The notes: generated from the letters alone by a model not told the origin. 64,000 nt of DNA from Anoplolepis gracilipes (GCF_047496725.1 NC_132975.1:8196501-8260500); one strand, 5' to 3'. Shown: positions 13,551 through 26,879, counted from the first letter of the stretch. Made by a program: numbers and translations.

Positions 13551-15126
13551 TGCAGTTTTTACGCGTCATCCTCGAAAGGGGAAAAAGAAAAAAAAACGAA
13601 ACATTCTAATCGATGGTTAGAACAAAGAAGTACCTATGTCGATGAATAGAAACATTTTATGGCTTCGAATACATACTCGTGATGCAATAGATCCCTATCC
13701 AAACGAAACGAATACGATTGGATGGATCAATGTCTCGTTTACTTTACTCTTCTCGGGTTTCACGTTCCAAAATTACGGTCCTCAATCACGTGTATCTCAC
13801 GATTCAGTGATTTGAAGGGAACCTTTAAGAGTGAAACTTTACATTTTGTAACGAAAATATTTTCTTAACGTTTTAAGGTTACAACGAGAGTGCTATTACT
13901 GAACGTTCAAATTTTCAACTAATAGTACTATGTCTTTTTAAACGCTATTTGTATTTAAGAAAAAAAGAAACAATATGTAAACATTAAATAAAATATATAA
14001 ATTACGTTAAAAAATTAAATTGTATTTCAAAAACAATAAAAAATCTATTTTCCTAATTTGTTAAAATTTTAATAATAAAAAAGAATAAAATATTTTAAAA
14101 AAATGATATCCATTGTAGAGTGTCTAATTCCGAGCGTTATGAATCGAAAAGCGTTGTAAGAGAAGAATCAAAGTAAGAAAGAAACAAGGACGGATCGATT
14201 AGTGCCTCCAGGAAGAACTTAAATATAATCTTCCGGCCCACATAATTCCCACTCATACCTCTAACCCTCACAATCTTCCTCTTTCTTCGACAAACGACCT
14301 GGCTCCCTTAGTCGATGTCCTCCATTTTTACGTGACGTGGCATTTTTTAATTAATCCCAAAGTATTTTTTATGAGAATTCCACACCGCGATCGTGTCAGG
14401 GATCCGTCCGCCATACACACATTCACACATCTGCAAAACACACACAGACATAAAACCGTACTCGCGAACACACAAGGCAACCCTTGGCTTGCGGGTACCT
14501 CACGGCATAGGTACGGTCTCGTTAGACCCTCGGGGGTCGGCAGGGGGCTGAAAGGAGGTAAATAACGCGAAGGGGCGAGGGTACGTCAACCTAGTATGAT
14601 TAATATCGTTGCGGCATGCAATCAGATCGAACATATATATATGTATGTACCACGAGCGGCCATTCGAATTATGTCCGGTAGGAGGAGAGAACGCGTTGTT
14701 TTAATATTAACCCTCTCCCCTTCTTTCTGATTCCTCTTTTGCATTGCATTTTTTCTCTTTAAAAACAGGCTTACTAAAAAACAAATAATTACATAAATGC
14801 AATTGCTTGCTTTCCTGTTGAATTTTATTTCAACTTTTTACATTTTTACATCAAATATAAGAATTTTTGATTTAAAAAAATCATGTAACCATATACATTT
14901 AGTGTTAAATGTGGCGTTTGAATATAAATTAAATTATTTTTGCATTTATTACATTATTTATTTTTTTTTGTTCTTTATTTTAGAATATTTTAAAATATTA
15001 AAAATTTGCCAAATATCTTTGCTTTCTTAAATCTATAGTTTTATTCATCCTACATATTTCTTTTGCATATTATAACTTGAAAGGAGATATTCGCACAACG
15101 TGTTTTAAAGTATAATAAATATTATT
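13551..15126. other. Noncoding DNA upstream of the 15.1-kb transposon
   Basis: Balanced DNA at 13550-13830 and 14120-14720 is separated by an AT-rich stretch. From 14720 to 15126 it is AT-rich again. A CA-rich segment lies near 14415-14475. No supported exon. Confidence 0.6.
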
Positions 15127-15134
15127 TCTGACGT
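15127..15134. repeat. Left target-site duplication of the 15.1-kb MITE
   Basis: TCTGACGT directly abuts the left inverted repeat and recurs exactly at 15405-15412 next to the right inverted repeat. Confidence 0.85.
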
Positions 15135-15404
15135 CGAGGGGTTGGTCACTGAAGTAATTTTTGTACAAGGGTTAGGTAATTCAGCGGCAATCCCAGCAAA
15201 ATTTTGGCTAATCCAAGGTTATTTTTGGTAAATCTAAATAATCTTTAGCGTTAAAATAATTTAAAGTAAAATTTCTTTTTCAAAATTTATTTTTAATTTA
15301 AGATACTATTAGGTAATCTTAAATAATCCTAGGTATAATTTAAAGGTAATCCGTATCAAAGGGTAATTTTTGTACATTATAACTAGTTAGTGACCAACCC
15401 CTCG
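15135..15404. mobile_element. 270-bp non-autonomous DNA transposon (MITE), hAT- or P-like
   Basis: The element is bounded by perfect 16-bp terminal inverted repeats: CGAGGGGTTGGTCACT at 15135-15150 and its reverse complement at 15389-15404. It is flanked by a perfect 8-bp direct repeat TCTGACGT, at 15127-15134 on the left and 15405-15412 on the right, which reads as a target-site duplication. It encodes nothing. Inside, TAATTTTTGTACA occurs near both ends in the same orientation (15155-15167 and 15364-15376). GGTAAT recurs at 15175, 15312, 15345 and 15362, resembling the subterminal transposase-binding repeats of hAT elements. An 8-bp duplication is typical of hAT and P superfamilies. The terminal bases and target do not fit the common hAT consensus well, so the superfamily is an inference. 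The intact duplication suggests a fairly young insertion. Confidence 0.88.
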
Positions 15405-15412
15405 TCTGACGT
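15405..15412. repeat. Right target-site duplication of the 15.1-kb MITE
   Basis: TCTGACGT, identical to 15127-15134, directly abuts the right inverted repeat. Confidence 0.85.
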
Positions 15413-17341
15413 ACTATCTTTTCTTATCCCTAAAGTGGTCGTTTTATACGACTAATTGTAAGAAATATATAGTCTCTCTGATGATCGCCGAAACTACAAC
15501 GAGAAATTAATTTCGTGTTCGACGCCTACGGATCCCTAATTAATCCTAATTTAATTTTAATTAGCCGGTTTCATTAGTGATCCTCGAGCTGGTTCTCCCT
15601 GCTTTCTCAGGGTTGTTTCGCGTGCTGAGGGTGACGATTCGTGTGGAAAATTTGTTTCTATGTGCGGAAGCCGAAAGAAAAAATATTCATTATGCGTTTT
15701 CTAAGAGGATATGAAATTCTTTTAATGTAATGAAAAAATCAGTTCTAAAATGCTTTTATAATATTATAGTTACAAAATAAATTAATATAAAAACAATCTT
15801 ATCTGTATAAATCTAATTTATAAAATTATTATATATATCGTACATATTTATTGTTATAAATTGTAATAGATTAATAAAACATTAATTCTATTTAATTTAC
15901 TTTTTTCAATGAAAAGTGTATAATATTTTATCACTTTTATTATTCAGTCAAATGTAAATAAAATATATCTATACATTATATTTAAAAATCGTACTTTACT
16001 AAATTTCATATCTTTGTCATTACACAATGGTACACATTACATATTATGTAAAACTATTATTATGATTATTATCATTAATACACTAGCCTATTCTAATTCT
16101 TGTAATCGATTCTAAAAAATCGTTTTTATATTTACAAGATATTATAGCCCTTTAAACGAGGCTCGTTATGCAAGCTGATTGTTACGTCAGTGACAATGAC
16201 CGTTTCGCACGAGTGGAATCGCGGCTCGATCGGTTGTACAATTAACCCGTTAAGTTAATGTATATCGGCAATAAAGTTGATGAAATTCACACTGTGTGAT
16301 TAGTCAAGCGTGAACACGAAAAAACATGTCGCACGCCGTGTGAATAAACATACTTCGAGAATGCAGCGGAAGGCCGCTGCGAGAGAAATTATGTCAATTG
16401 TGTCACAGTCCAAAATAATGAACATAAAACTCGCTATAATATTATCGTTATAAGAGGATGTCTTCAAATGCGTTTTATTATTTAACTGTAATAATTAAGA
16501 ATGATCAATTAATGATAATATATATATAAATTTTAAAAAATGTATAAATATTATATCAAATATAAAACATATATTTCTAGAATTTAAACGATTAGAATTG
16601 TTTAGTTCTTTTATATTCTACAAATATATTTCTAAATAATTTAATTCTCAGATTTTTTATTTACCAACATACATTAAATTTCGAGTTTTCTTTTATTTAC
16701 ATTTTTTTTCTGTTACTTTTCCAAAATTGATTTTACGTAACATTCAATTACATCGCGTCACTTTGCTTCTTTCGGACCGATTATCGCAATTGCACAGATA
16801 ATTCTCGCTAGACGCGTTTTCCTCTGTGTGACTGATTTCATCGTCTAAACCCACTAGTAGCGAATGCAATAACTCCGACACACGCGCGCGTTGGATTACA
16901 AGCTCGACTGGCGTGAAAGGGTTACGAGGAGCGGCCCGATCGGCGCTCGACTCCGAGCAGCGATCCGAATATTATTAATACGACGTAGGTCGCGGCGAAT
17001 GTTTACGATATAAACACGACTACCGCGCACTGCCGGTACAAGAGCGGTTATGTATTGAAGCGGTGCAAATATATGCCGAGCACCGTCACTCCGTGTGTAC
17101 ACACAGCGGCTCAGATGTTCATATGCCGAAAGTGTCCCGTCATCACACGATGTAAACCGTCTTACAATTGATCCAAGCGAGAATACTTTATAATAAAATG
17201 GCGAAAATAATGTTGTAATAAAATTATTCAAATAAAAAATAAAGATAGAAATATGTTTAGAAAAAAAATATATTGAATTGTTCAATAAAATGTAAGGATA
17301 TCTCATAAAATTTCTTTAAGCCAATCAACTTTCTAGCTATT
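15413..17341. other. Noncoding mosaic
   Basis: Balanced islands lie at 15410-15680, 16140-16400 and 16740-17170, separated by very AT-rich DNA (15700-16130 and 16430-16740). The minus-strand 136-codon frame at 16896-17306 straddles an island boundary and has no recognisable product. Confidence 0.6.
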
Positions 17342-17383
17342 TAATGTAAATAATCATTCGTACTCGAATAATTATTTACATTA
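17342..17383. repeat. Inverted repeat (19-bp arms, 4-nt loop)
   Basis: The left arm TAATGTAAATAATCATTCG (17342-17360) pairs with the right arm at 17365-17383 across a TACT loop, with a single mismatch. It could be a cruciform, a transcribed hairpin or a remnant of a foldback element. Confidence 0.85.
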
Positions 17384-19167
17384 TATTGATGCGTCGAGTA
17401 CATATGATTCCACTAATTGTAAGTATTATATTTTTACGATTATATATCTTTTTAATATTCATAAATAACAAAAATGTAAATGTATAATATAAAAGATTAT
17501 ATTAAATTTCTGAAAGAGAAGAGACATAGAGTTCTATATATTAAGCGGTAAAGCTGTACAGTGCTCGCTAGCCTAATCTTAGAACCAAAAAGAGGGAACA
17601 AAGGGGAGACAGATTTCCATCGGAAGATATTAATCGCCAACGCGAACTCGAGCGAGCGCGCGAGATTTATGTGCAAGAGGCGTGCATACGCGAGTGTCTC
17701 TATTATTAAAAGCTGCGTAATAACCGGTGGAGTGACAGGGAGGGATAAGGGGTGCATCCCTCGTCCGTGGAGCAGACGGAACGATCGTGAATCATCGGCG
17801 AATTGGACGACATGTTAATCTTGTTTCGAATACGAGGTTCGCATTATCAGCGCGCATTTAGCGCTTAAACGTTAACTCTCATGATTCTAAATTTCATTGA
17901 GATAATCGAGCATATAAATTCCGCACATAAATTGAATTGTAATAAACAAATTTTAGCATTAAACTGTGACTATCGAAATTTAAGATTTATTAATATAACA
18001 TGCATTACATGTACAAGTCCGTGTTTAATGGCATTAAAAATATTAACCGATTCTGAGAGCGAGATTAGATAAGAGATAATTAAGATGTGATCCTATTAAG
18101 AATTAATTTTACTTAACTGATACAAAAATTTTGTTTTATGTAAATATAAGATAGTGATCAGCCTAACTATGTTTAGCGTTAAATATGCGGCGTGAATGCG
18201 AGCCTAAGGCAACATCGCTCGATCGTTCGTTATAATGTTACACGGTGATATGAAATTACACGGAGTAGCGGAATATCCGGCTTTTGTGCGTGGGATTATC
18301 GCTTGACGGTGTAATTCGGCGTCGTGCAAAGTATGAAAAGCACTATTGCGGAATAACTAAATTATCCGCTATATAACGTGCGGAATGCGCGGTAGTGTGT
18401 TAATAAAGATTAATACGTGTTTGTACATATCCGACTACGCGTGTAACACACGCGTAGAAATAGTTTCTGCTTTTAGGAATAATTAATCACGGAGACAAAC
18501 AGCCATTAAATTTCCTACATCATTAACGCACTGTTACATGATTTAATAGCGTTGTAAATTCGGATGGGCGTGTACGGTCCCGTGAAGACATCGTATGAAG
18601 TCAAGACTTATTGATGATTCTAGATTAGTCTCGAAATTACAATCACCGTGACATGAATTTTTACAAATGACTTTGTCAATTGATTTTGCCAATATTTACA
18701 ATCTTCATAAGTACTTCGACATATTAACTCAAGCTTTTCTTCAACATATATTAACATAAACTATAATTTTTTTATGTTTTCCTCCAAAATAACGTTAATT
18801 CGTTTTGTAGCTGGGATGAAAATAATTTCGATAAAATAATAAATTGTGTATTAGCTCATATCAAATAAAGATAGATAGATACGTGAAAATAAGAAAAACG
18901 TAGAAGTATATTCGAGTCAAACTTGTGTCAAAAAAAAAAATTCAATTAAAGGTCTTTGTGCTTTTTGGGCGTGCACCCGTAATGGTCTTAAGGAAAGAAA
19001 GAGAAAAAAAAACCGCAAGAAACGCGAGCCGGCCGTTTTTCCTGACCCCGACGAAGGTGCGCGAGGACACGTATCGCATCGCGGGAATCGCATTCGAAGC
19101 GTACACGCGCGTATTCGCTGGTCGACATTCCAGAGGGTCGAGGAAGTGCGCGCGCGCGCACGCAGGC
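17384..19167. other. Noncoding mosaic
   Basis: Islands lie at 17540-17880, 18150-18640 and from 18950 onward. AT-rich DNA lies between them. Frames of 75-90 codons in the 18.9-19.25 kb island are open on both strands at once and are judged non-coding. Confidence 0.6.
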
Positions 19168-19195
19168 ACGCACGTACATACGTATGTACGTGCGT
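19168..19195. repeat. Perfect 28-bp palindrome
   Basis: The sequence is centred on TACGTA with arms reading ACGCACGTACATAC and its complement, and has no loop. It lies in an alternating purine-pyrimidine context beside a GCGCGCGC run (19149-19160). It may extrude as a cruciform or adopt Z-DNA. Confidence 0.92.
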
Positions 19196-19286
19196 AGCAA
19201 CGCGTAAAATGCTCGTGATGCTCTATTTACGAGTGTACGCGTACACTCATACACAGGCGCCGATATAACGATGTATCAGAGTAACG

Positions 19287-19316
19287 CCGAACCGAACCGA
19301 GCCGAGCCGAGCCGAG
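19287..19316. repeat. Pentanucleotide microsatellite (CCGAR)n, about 6 copies
   Basis: Two CCGAA units are followed by four CCGAG units in tandem within a CpG-rich island. Confidence 0.9.
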
Positions 19317-22300
19317 ACACGCGTGCGAGCCGGGCGTATACCTGTAATTTCGATGTCGCCATTGTTCGCCGGCCGCGACGATTAACGTCCCTTTAATACC
19401 CGTGCCGACGATCGACGCGCGGGCTCCGATCAAGAACGCGGCTGGCTCCGGTTCGGTCTAGCACCAGCCCCTGCAAACATCGTTGGCAAACATTGTTCGA
19501 GAGCGGCTCGCGGATTTTGATTGCGAATAGTTGGAATACACATTCGATGCGCGATGTAGTTGCCCAGTCGATTCTCGCGTCTGCATTTTCTCGGATCAAT
19601 TAGTTTGTAGCATTTACAATTGAAATCGGTTAAAGAATTAGAGAGATGAGAAGTTTGTGCTATTTATAGATCAATTTTTGACGGTGTAAGAAATGAGGAT
19701 AACAGGAAATGCGTGGATATTGAAAAGTATAACAATCGAGTTATTTATTTTATATTCAAAATAAAATATAATAATTAATAAAAAAAGATAAATAATAAGG
19801 TACTTTGAATAATTACATGTCCAACGATCTCTATTTATTTTTCACTAAAAGATGATGACTAAAAAAAAAAAACCACAAAGTATGCACGAAAACGATAAAG
19901 TAAAAATTCTAGAAGAGTCTGGTCAACACTCGAAAACAAGAATTCGCGGTAAAATAATATATTCAGTAATTACATTACGCATAAATTTTGCATCATAATG
20001 ATCGGTATATTCACGATTCTAGAACCTTTTAATTTTCTTCAAATATACATGTGTAATCATAACTAATTAATTTTAATTCCATTCCATACTAAAACAAAAA
20101 CTTGATCGCATAACTAGGATTTCTCATATTATAACATATTTAGTCATTGAAATTTAATCTCGCAAATTTCATACGAGGTAATAACGAAAGCAACAAACAG
20201 AAATAATTATTCAGAATATTAGCTGGCGCTCGCTAGCTAAAAGTAAATATCAGGCTCGTAGAGCTAACAGTGGGATACACACACATCTCGCATTCCGAGA
20301 TTTATACGTCGCCGGTATCCGTATGTCGTCGCGTCGCGCCGGTGAAATTAATTCCGCGATTTGTTCAGCTGTCGACGTGGTAAGATCGGCTTTCGGGAAC
20401 TAAAAGCGGGAATGACGCGACTCACTCGTACATTCCACTAGTGTCTACATTTTCGAGGCCGGCTTATCCGTAATGGAAAGTATTAAAAAAGTCGAAACGA
20501 TCGGCCGAGGACGGAGAGAGGGCGAGTAGCTTAGCCGAGAAATCGTCATTTAGATACTTGCTAAAAGCGATTCGCCATAAAAGTGAGAGCCGGACTCGCT
20601 CAGTCTTCCGCGATAGCAAGTCTAATGGGCCTTACGGCCTTCCACTCGCTATAGCTATAGAAATAACTTTCGTGACATTTATGCAAAATGCAACGTGAGA
20701 CCCAGAGACAGGCTTTTCTTTCGTATCAATCCCCAAGAACGAAAAAATAATACAAAAAATTTTACAGAGTTACGGAAACGATACTATGGCGACGTGTCGT
20801 CGTTTTCACGCGTGAAATAATTCGGCCTTCATTTTCAATTATGAATACTTCGATAACACAAATATTTCAACGTGTAACAATAGCATTCCTTTTCATCGTC
20901 TATAACAATTTTCTATATCTATTGCAACGAATATTTTAGCACATATGATAAACTAACATTATAGATAAAATAATATTTCACTAATATCATCTTGCATTCT
21001 ATGTAAAATTATTTTCGTGATTTTTAAATTACATCTTACAACGATGCTGGTTTTGTAAAAATGTTTCGTATTATAAATCTTCGACATTAAAATGAGGTAA
21101 ATTGAGTTGCACGCTAAAGTAACGTGCAACGGAATCGCATGTAGTGAAATAATCTTAATAGATATTTTACACTAAATAATGTTACATCTCCGACCCGATT
21201 TTTCTCGAAGAGAATTTTTTGAAAGAAGACGAGAGCCTTTCTTTTCGTATATCCTCGACGTGACCCCGAGGGAAACCGTATTCTGTGCCTATACCGATGC
21301 TTTCCCGAAAGCCATGCGTCCGCGACGGCAGCAGGATTACCTGAAATCTACCTGAGAATTCTCTCGTCGGCACGTCAGCATGTGAAGTCCCACGGGAGAG
21401 CCCGTAGCTTTGTTTGCCGGACGTCGACACTGGTTAGAGCTAAGCGGATTTATACTCGGTAGTTTCTGACCATGCCCACAATACACCCGGTACTATCTAT
21501 TTTTGTATCGCTATCACCTGCGGATTAATAAAGTGGAAACGCGTTCTTGTAATCAGCGTGCAACGTGTTGAAGTCGCGAGAAAATTCTTGTTAAATCAAA
21601 TGTTAAGTGCTATTTTTGGTTCTGGCTTAGGTTACGAATAATTTTCAGATTATATAATAAACAAAAGATTGACACAAAAAGAAGGTGCATTTAAATCTAA
21701 CATTAAGAATTCTCAACGCAAAGCAACGTTTTAATGAAATAACAATATTTATACGTATAAATTTATTAAATGCTATCAAGTAATTCGCGTAAAAAAAAGT
21801 AAAGAAAACAAACTATATACCTATTAATTTTATAATAAAAAAAACAATATTTATAAAACTTTAATTTCCGTTCTGCTTAAATTTAGTAAGAAAAATTTGA
21901 TTAGTTTAAAAATCCATTTCCAGCAAGTGTCAGTATTACGCTTAGATCCATTATTACCAGATGCTTGTTTTCAACATAACATGTCGAAAGAGACAATATT
22001 TCGTATCGGCCATGTTTGTCTGCGAGCAACTCGTGAGCAGCAACGCGGCTGTCTTTAATAAGACGCTTCCTTATTCTCCTGGCTATAAAGCAAACATAAA
22101 TTACGAAAGGGCACACCGAGGCTACAGTGAAGGAGAAAGACGGCACTGACCGGAACACACAACGCACCGACCCCACCCTGAACTTTCTATCTTTCTACTC
22201 TGTCTCTTTCTATCTTTCTCTCTCTTCCTTTCTTCACCGTTCGTTTTGCTTCTTCCTGTCCCCCTTCCGTGTTCTTCTTGCATCGTGGGGGACGGTAACG

Positions 22301-23035
22301 CGAGAATGGCGTGTCCTTCTCGTAACGACGAGGGTGGCCCGTTAAAGCCACGTTAATACCGGACGAAAGTGCACCAGAAACGGATGTACGCTACTCGATG
22401 ACCGATATCGTGTTTGTATTGAGTATCGTTTTCCGACAATTTTTATCAACTTGATAATTATATCTCCTAACGCGGAAACTATGTGAAACACAGTAGTGAA
22501 TAAAGTTGATATTATTTTCTTTTCCAGAGATTTTTTTCATTATTCTATGATGTTATATTTAATACTTTTTATATCACATGATTTAAGTTTTGATTTGAAG
22601 ATGCAAACAAAAAATTTTATATTTTTAAACACAAATCAGATTTTCTATCTTACGATAATATGTATACTAATGTTATTTTTAAATGTTAACATTTTAACAT
22701 TTAAAAGATATTTTTTAACATAATATTTATATCTTAATATAAATTAAATAAGTAATAAATTTTCAAAATATTTAATTAGATATATAATTTTGATTAAGAA
22801 AGTTATAGCGAATGAAAAAGACTATCAAAGTTAATTCGAGCAAAATTGCGTTCCAAAAATAAATTTTATTTTTCTCTATTTTGTTATGCGATCAAGAATA
22901 ATTCGCTTTTACGCGCAATTAAAAATGCGAATGCGTGGGACGTACATTAGTAGTGATGTCCGTAAATGTGCACATAGATACGACGATTACGCACAAGTAA
23001 TAATCCATTTGAGGTGCACAGTTAAGATTTAGAAG
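19317..23035. other. Noncoding mosaic with several CpG-rich islands
   Basis: Islands lie at 19320-19600, 20220-20690, 21180-21560, 21960-22440 and from 22900. AT-rich spacers separate them. A near-perfect small hairpin (TTAGCTGGCG, CT loop, CGCTAGCTAA) lies at about 20219-20240. On the minus strand near 21.45 kb, TATAAAT (21454-21448) precedes two close donor-like sites (CAG|GTAGAT and CAG|GTAATC at about 21330-21355). No initiator is correctly spaced, so no exon is called. Confidence 0.55.
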
Positions 23036-23042
23036 CCACTTG

Positions 23043-23279
23043 CGATTTGACAGTGACGACCACCAGGATCGTTGCAGACATACCGGACGCGATACCAGTG
23101 AAGAAGAATGCGATGTGAGACCATTTGGTACCATTTACGCGCGTCTTACGACGCGTAAAGTGATGGTGTCGTTATTCGAGAAAGCGGTCGTTTGGCGAGA
23201 AGTCGGTAATTTGACAGACTACGAGCCTCCCGGAACGATTTTCGAAAGCGAATGTCATATGACTAAGATGCTGATTTTG
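23043..23279 (+). other. Weak candidate coding exon (79 open codons)
   Basis: An open frame without an ATG at its start runs to a TAG at about 23279-23281. Its translation is acidic at first (DSDDHQDRC, then SEEECD) and later has a mixed, globular-looking composition. A donor-like GAT|GTGAGA occurs inside it after the acidic part, near 23115. No good polypyrimidine acceptor precedes it and the product is not recognised. An open frame of this length is not significant on its own in a 64-kb window. Confidence 0.12.
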
Positions 23280-23281
23280 TA

Positions 23282-26200
23282 GCTCTTAAACTAATAAATG
23301 TGGGTTTAAGATAATTTATCTGAAGATGGATAATTCATAACCATTCAGCATAAATATAATCCATCTAGCAAAAATATAATCAAACTTCAAATATTAAAAA
23401 CTAATAATATGCATATATACATGTCAGGCATTAATTTTCATAAATACATTAAAATCAAAGTATATCATATTAATTATTAATTTTATCATACGTGATCTCT
23501 CATGATTGTTTTTAGATAATAATTCAAGAACACAAAGTAGAGCTATCGAACGATATTCAATTTTATTGTCGACACAACAAAACTAAATCCCTATTCAAAG
23601 AAGTTAATTGATTTCTTTAGCCAAATTTAACTTTTTTGTTCGGATACAATGTCCGTCTGACTTTTATGTCGAAAACCGGATGGACGACACACAGTGCGAC
23701 ATAACGAAAAAGCTTCCGAGCAAACTCTGAGAACAGAAAAGAGCGAGTGGCGTCGCATCGTCGGGGGTATCGTAAATGCGCTTTATTGCTCGTAGAATAC
23801 AGCTCGCCGACGCCGAGCGACGGAGCGTTACTCGCGTGAAAGCGGGGTACGCGAAAGCTTTATTAACCCGCATCTTGATTTAAGACGTATCATTTCACCG
23901 AGGATTTCCGACGTCATAACGCTAAGAACTGACTATGAGCATTCCTTGTTGTAGAGGGAACGATCCGCGACGAGTAACGCTAATGGTGTGTAACAGCCGT
24001 AAACGCGAAACATCTTTATGTTGCTGTCCTATTATTATTGTTAAACCAACGATCAAAGTTGCAATAAAAGAGTTGCAATCGTGTCGCGCAATAACTGTTA
24101 CGCTTAATTCGGCCAATTGATTAAATCACAACGCGAATTCAACATTTTGAACTTAATATCAGTCTGTAATTTACATATAAAAGTGGAAAAAAAGTTAAAT
24201 GTAGAATTTAGATTGTATGTTTTATTTCGTATGAATGTTGATTGATAAAAATAAGGTGCAGCTTTATATAAAGAGATTTACGGAAAATTTATAGAGGAAT
24301 ATTATTCATTGAAATAGAAATTACATATTTTTTAATATCCTGTTTAACTTGGTTTTTACTATCAATCACCATGAAATGAGAAGCAAATATAACTTTAATG
24401 AGTTCCCTCAATCTTTTACGATTATTTTTCATCACATTGCCATTTCAAAGTTCAAATTTACTAGCATTGTAATTATGTTTTCTTTTTATTTCTCTAAAGA
24501 AAAATAATATTTCATCCACATTCATGATACATCTATTTATATACGAATTACATTTAGAAAATTTCGCAGTTTTATATGCAACGATCAAAGTACTGATTCA
24601 TGCAAAGAATTACTAGAACATTCGTATAAAATGCTCTCATCTCAAGCGAAAGAAAATAATGAAACGACGCTGTAGTAACACGTAAGTATGATCCATTAAA
24701 ATAACGTTAACACCATGAAAATGAAAAACAGCTTCACTTCTTTTCGTAAGTTTCCTTTACGACTAACGTTTCATCCGAAACGTCTGACGCGTGCAGCGGT
24801 TGAATAATTTTACAGTGCCATGCGAAACCGAGGTGCAACGATGTAAGTACATTCTGAGATTCAACGGCGTCTGGTGGAAAAAGCGACTTTACAGCATCGT
24901 AATAAAAAAGAAACTCTAAATTTACAAGATTTGCACGCAATAGCGATTTTCCACATCGTAATAAAATAAAACCAGTTTCTACGGGATAAATTAATTGTCA
25001 ACACGTATTATTAATTAATTATGTAATTCTTTTAAATTATTAATTATATTAATTTAATATAATGCAATAATTTTTTCGCAATATGTATTTCGTAATATCA
25101 TATTTTGATTATTAAATCATAGTAAAAAGTAGCTTGTTTTAGTTTCGAAAATTAAATTTTCTAACATTTAAAAATTAAATTGTAAATATGCATCGACGAC
25201 TTGAATTAAAATCACACAACGCCTCTATACAATTTATGCTAAACAAATATCGCACCGGGAGACTAAATTTTCATGAAATTTGTCTATTATACATATATAT
25301 GCGGCATCAATAACGGATATTTCAAGTGAAGGAAAGACGAATCAACGTAATATCAGGGGCTGACACCCACGGACGAACCGATTATATCTATAATAGGATC
25401 TCAAAAAATCGACCTCTCCCTTGTTGTCATCAGAAACCTGTCATTTTTCAAGATAAACGTATTTTACGAGACTAGGATGAAAATCAAAGTTAACACTAAT
25501 TCGAGCGGAAATGCTTCGTTAGCTCATTCGTCAACTGTAAATTGTACGATCACTCAAAAACTTGATATGCCGTGAAGGAAAATTTCGCGGATCGATTTTA
25601 TAATCTACAAACGTACCGAGTAGAAAAGCGACTTCGAACAGAAAAGCGTGACATAGGAATAATAATAGGGTCTAAGGCGGATGACTCCATCACCACACGA
25701 GGGTGACGTGCACGATCAGGGTGATCATATCAATAATAGTTCCCTAGAGAGGATCGAGAAGGGGTCGATCTTTACAAGCCCGTCACCTCCTGCTTGATCC
25801 AACCCCATTAAAGATGGTGATCACCCTCGAAGTGATTTCGCGAGTTCCGTAGTTTACACTCTGATATCGGCGACGTTGATATCGGATGCATCTCGCGCTT
25901 TATGGCCGTCATTTATCGCGATCTTAATGAAATTGTTTTTATGCCCGAGTAGCGTGATGCACTGTCAACCTCCATCTCGATCTACTGTGCTACTGTACGC
26001 TTTCATTTCCTTGACTGTTTTCACTAATAGCCTGGCAGCACGTGCTAGAATACTTATCTGATGAAAAGGGTATTTTTAATACGATAAATCGTTCGATAAA
26101 GCAATCTATATTTCCTATATGTATCTTTCTAAATCTATTATCATGATTTTTTCTGCTTTTTAATGCATTCTATAAAACACGTTAAAAAATATATTTAAAA

Positions 26201-26800
26201 AAAGGTAAAAATGAAACATAATTTTGCATCATTTTATACCGTTCGTAAAAATAATCTTTTCAGAAAATTATGTTAATAATTAAGATTAAAAATTTCATAC
26301 TTCGCAAAATTATTTATAAAAATTAATCGCTGTATGATGTTTTTCATACAGGATCGCCTGCGCCATGTCAGATCAATTATGTTAAACGTGTTTCGACATA
26401 GTTGTAAAGGATTAAAATTCTTTGATAGTTCATCCAGTGCGGAAAAGTGCAACGCGTAAGCATATCCTCTGAACGCTGACGTAGTACGCCGGCGATCGTT
26501 TGCATAAAAGTCATCCCACCGCGACAACGGGAAAGGGGTAAAGATCCCCGACGTCCCTTATTTTTATCGTGTTATTCATCATGATATACCCTCGCCCCGT
26601 GAGGGTCCTATGAGCTTCAGATCTTTGTCCCGTAAAAAAGGTGTGTGAGGGGACAAAGGATTATTCGTGCCGAGGCGCCGCCATCTTGTATAATAATTTC
26701 ACGACGCACTTTTTCGAATAGATCGTCAAGGTTCATAAATTTATATACAATCACAATTGAAAAGCTCTCTTACCGCTTTATTAAAATACTTTTATCAAAC
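23282..26800. other. Noncoding mosaic
   Basis: Islands lie at 23640-24120, 24640-24940 and 25330-26060, with AT-rich DNA between. The 25.68-25.83 kb segment contains repeated GGGTGATCA-type words and is listed separately. No supported exon. Confidence 0.6.
25699..25829. other. Clustered, partly inverted GGGTGATCA words
   Basis: CGAGGGTGA lies at 25699-25707 and AGGGTGATCA at 25718-25727. The inverted copy at 25816-25829 reads CGAGGGTGATCACC on the minus strand and contains the 10-bp palindrome GGTGATCACC (25816-25825). Repetition and symmetry suggest a bound regulatory element, but no factor is identified. Confidence 0.35.
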
Positions 26801-26805
26801 GGATC

Positions 26806-26821
26806 TTTTTTTTTTTTTTTT
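26806..26821. repeat. Poly-T run (T16)
   Basis: Sixteen consecutive T. On the minus strand it would be an A16 run. No retrotransposon body or target duplication is evident next to it. Confidence 0.9.
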
Positions 26822-26879
26822 AATATTATAAGACAGCAATATTCTACTTTAATTATAATCTGAAGAAGCAATTGCATTT

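Noticed and set aside
21330..21454. Minus-strand TATAAAT with two tandem donor-like sites
   Set aside because: The only initiator-like word is 23 bp from the TATA box, too close, and there is no ATG in the putative exon.
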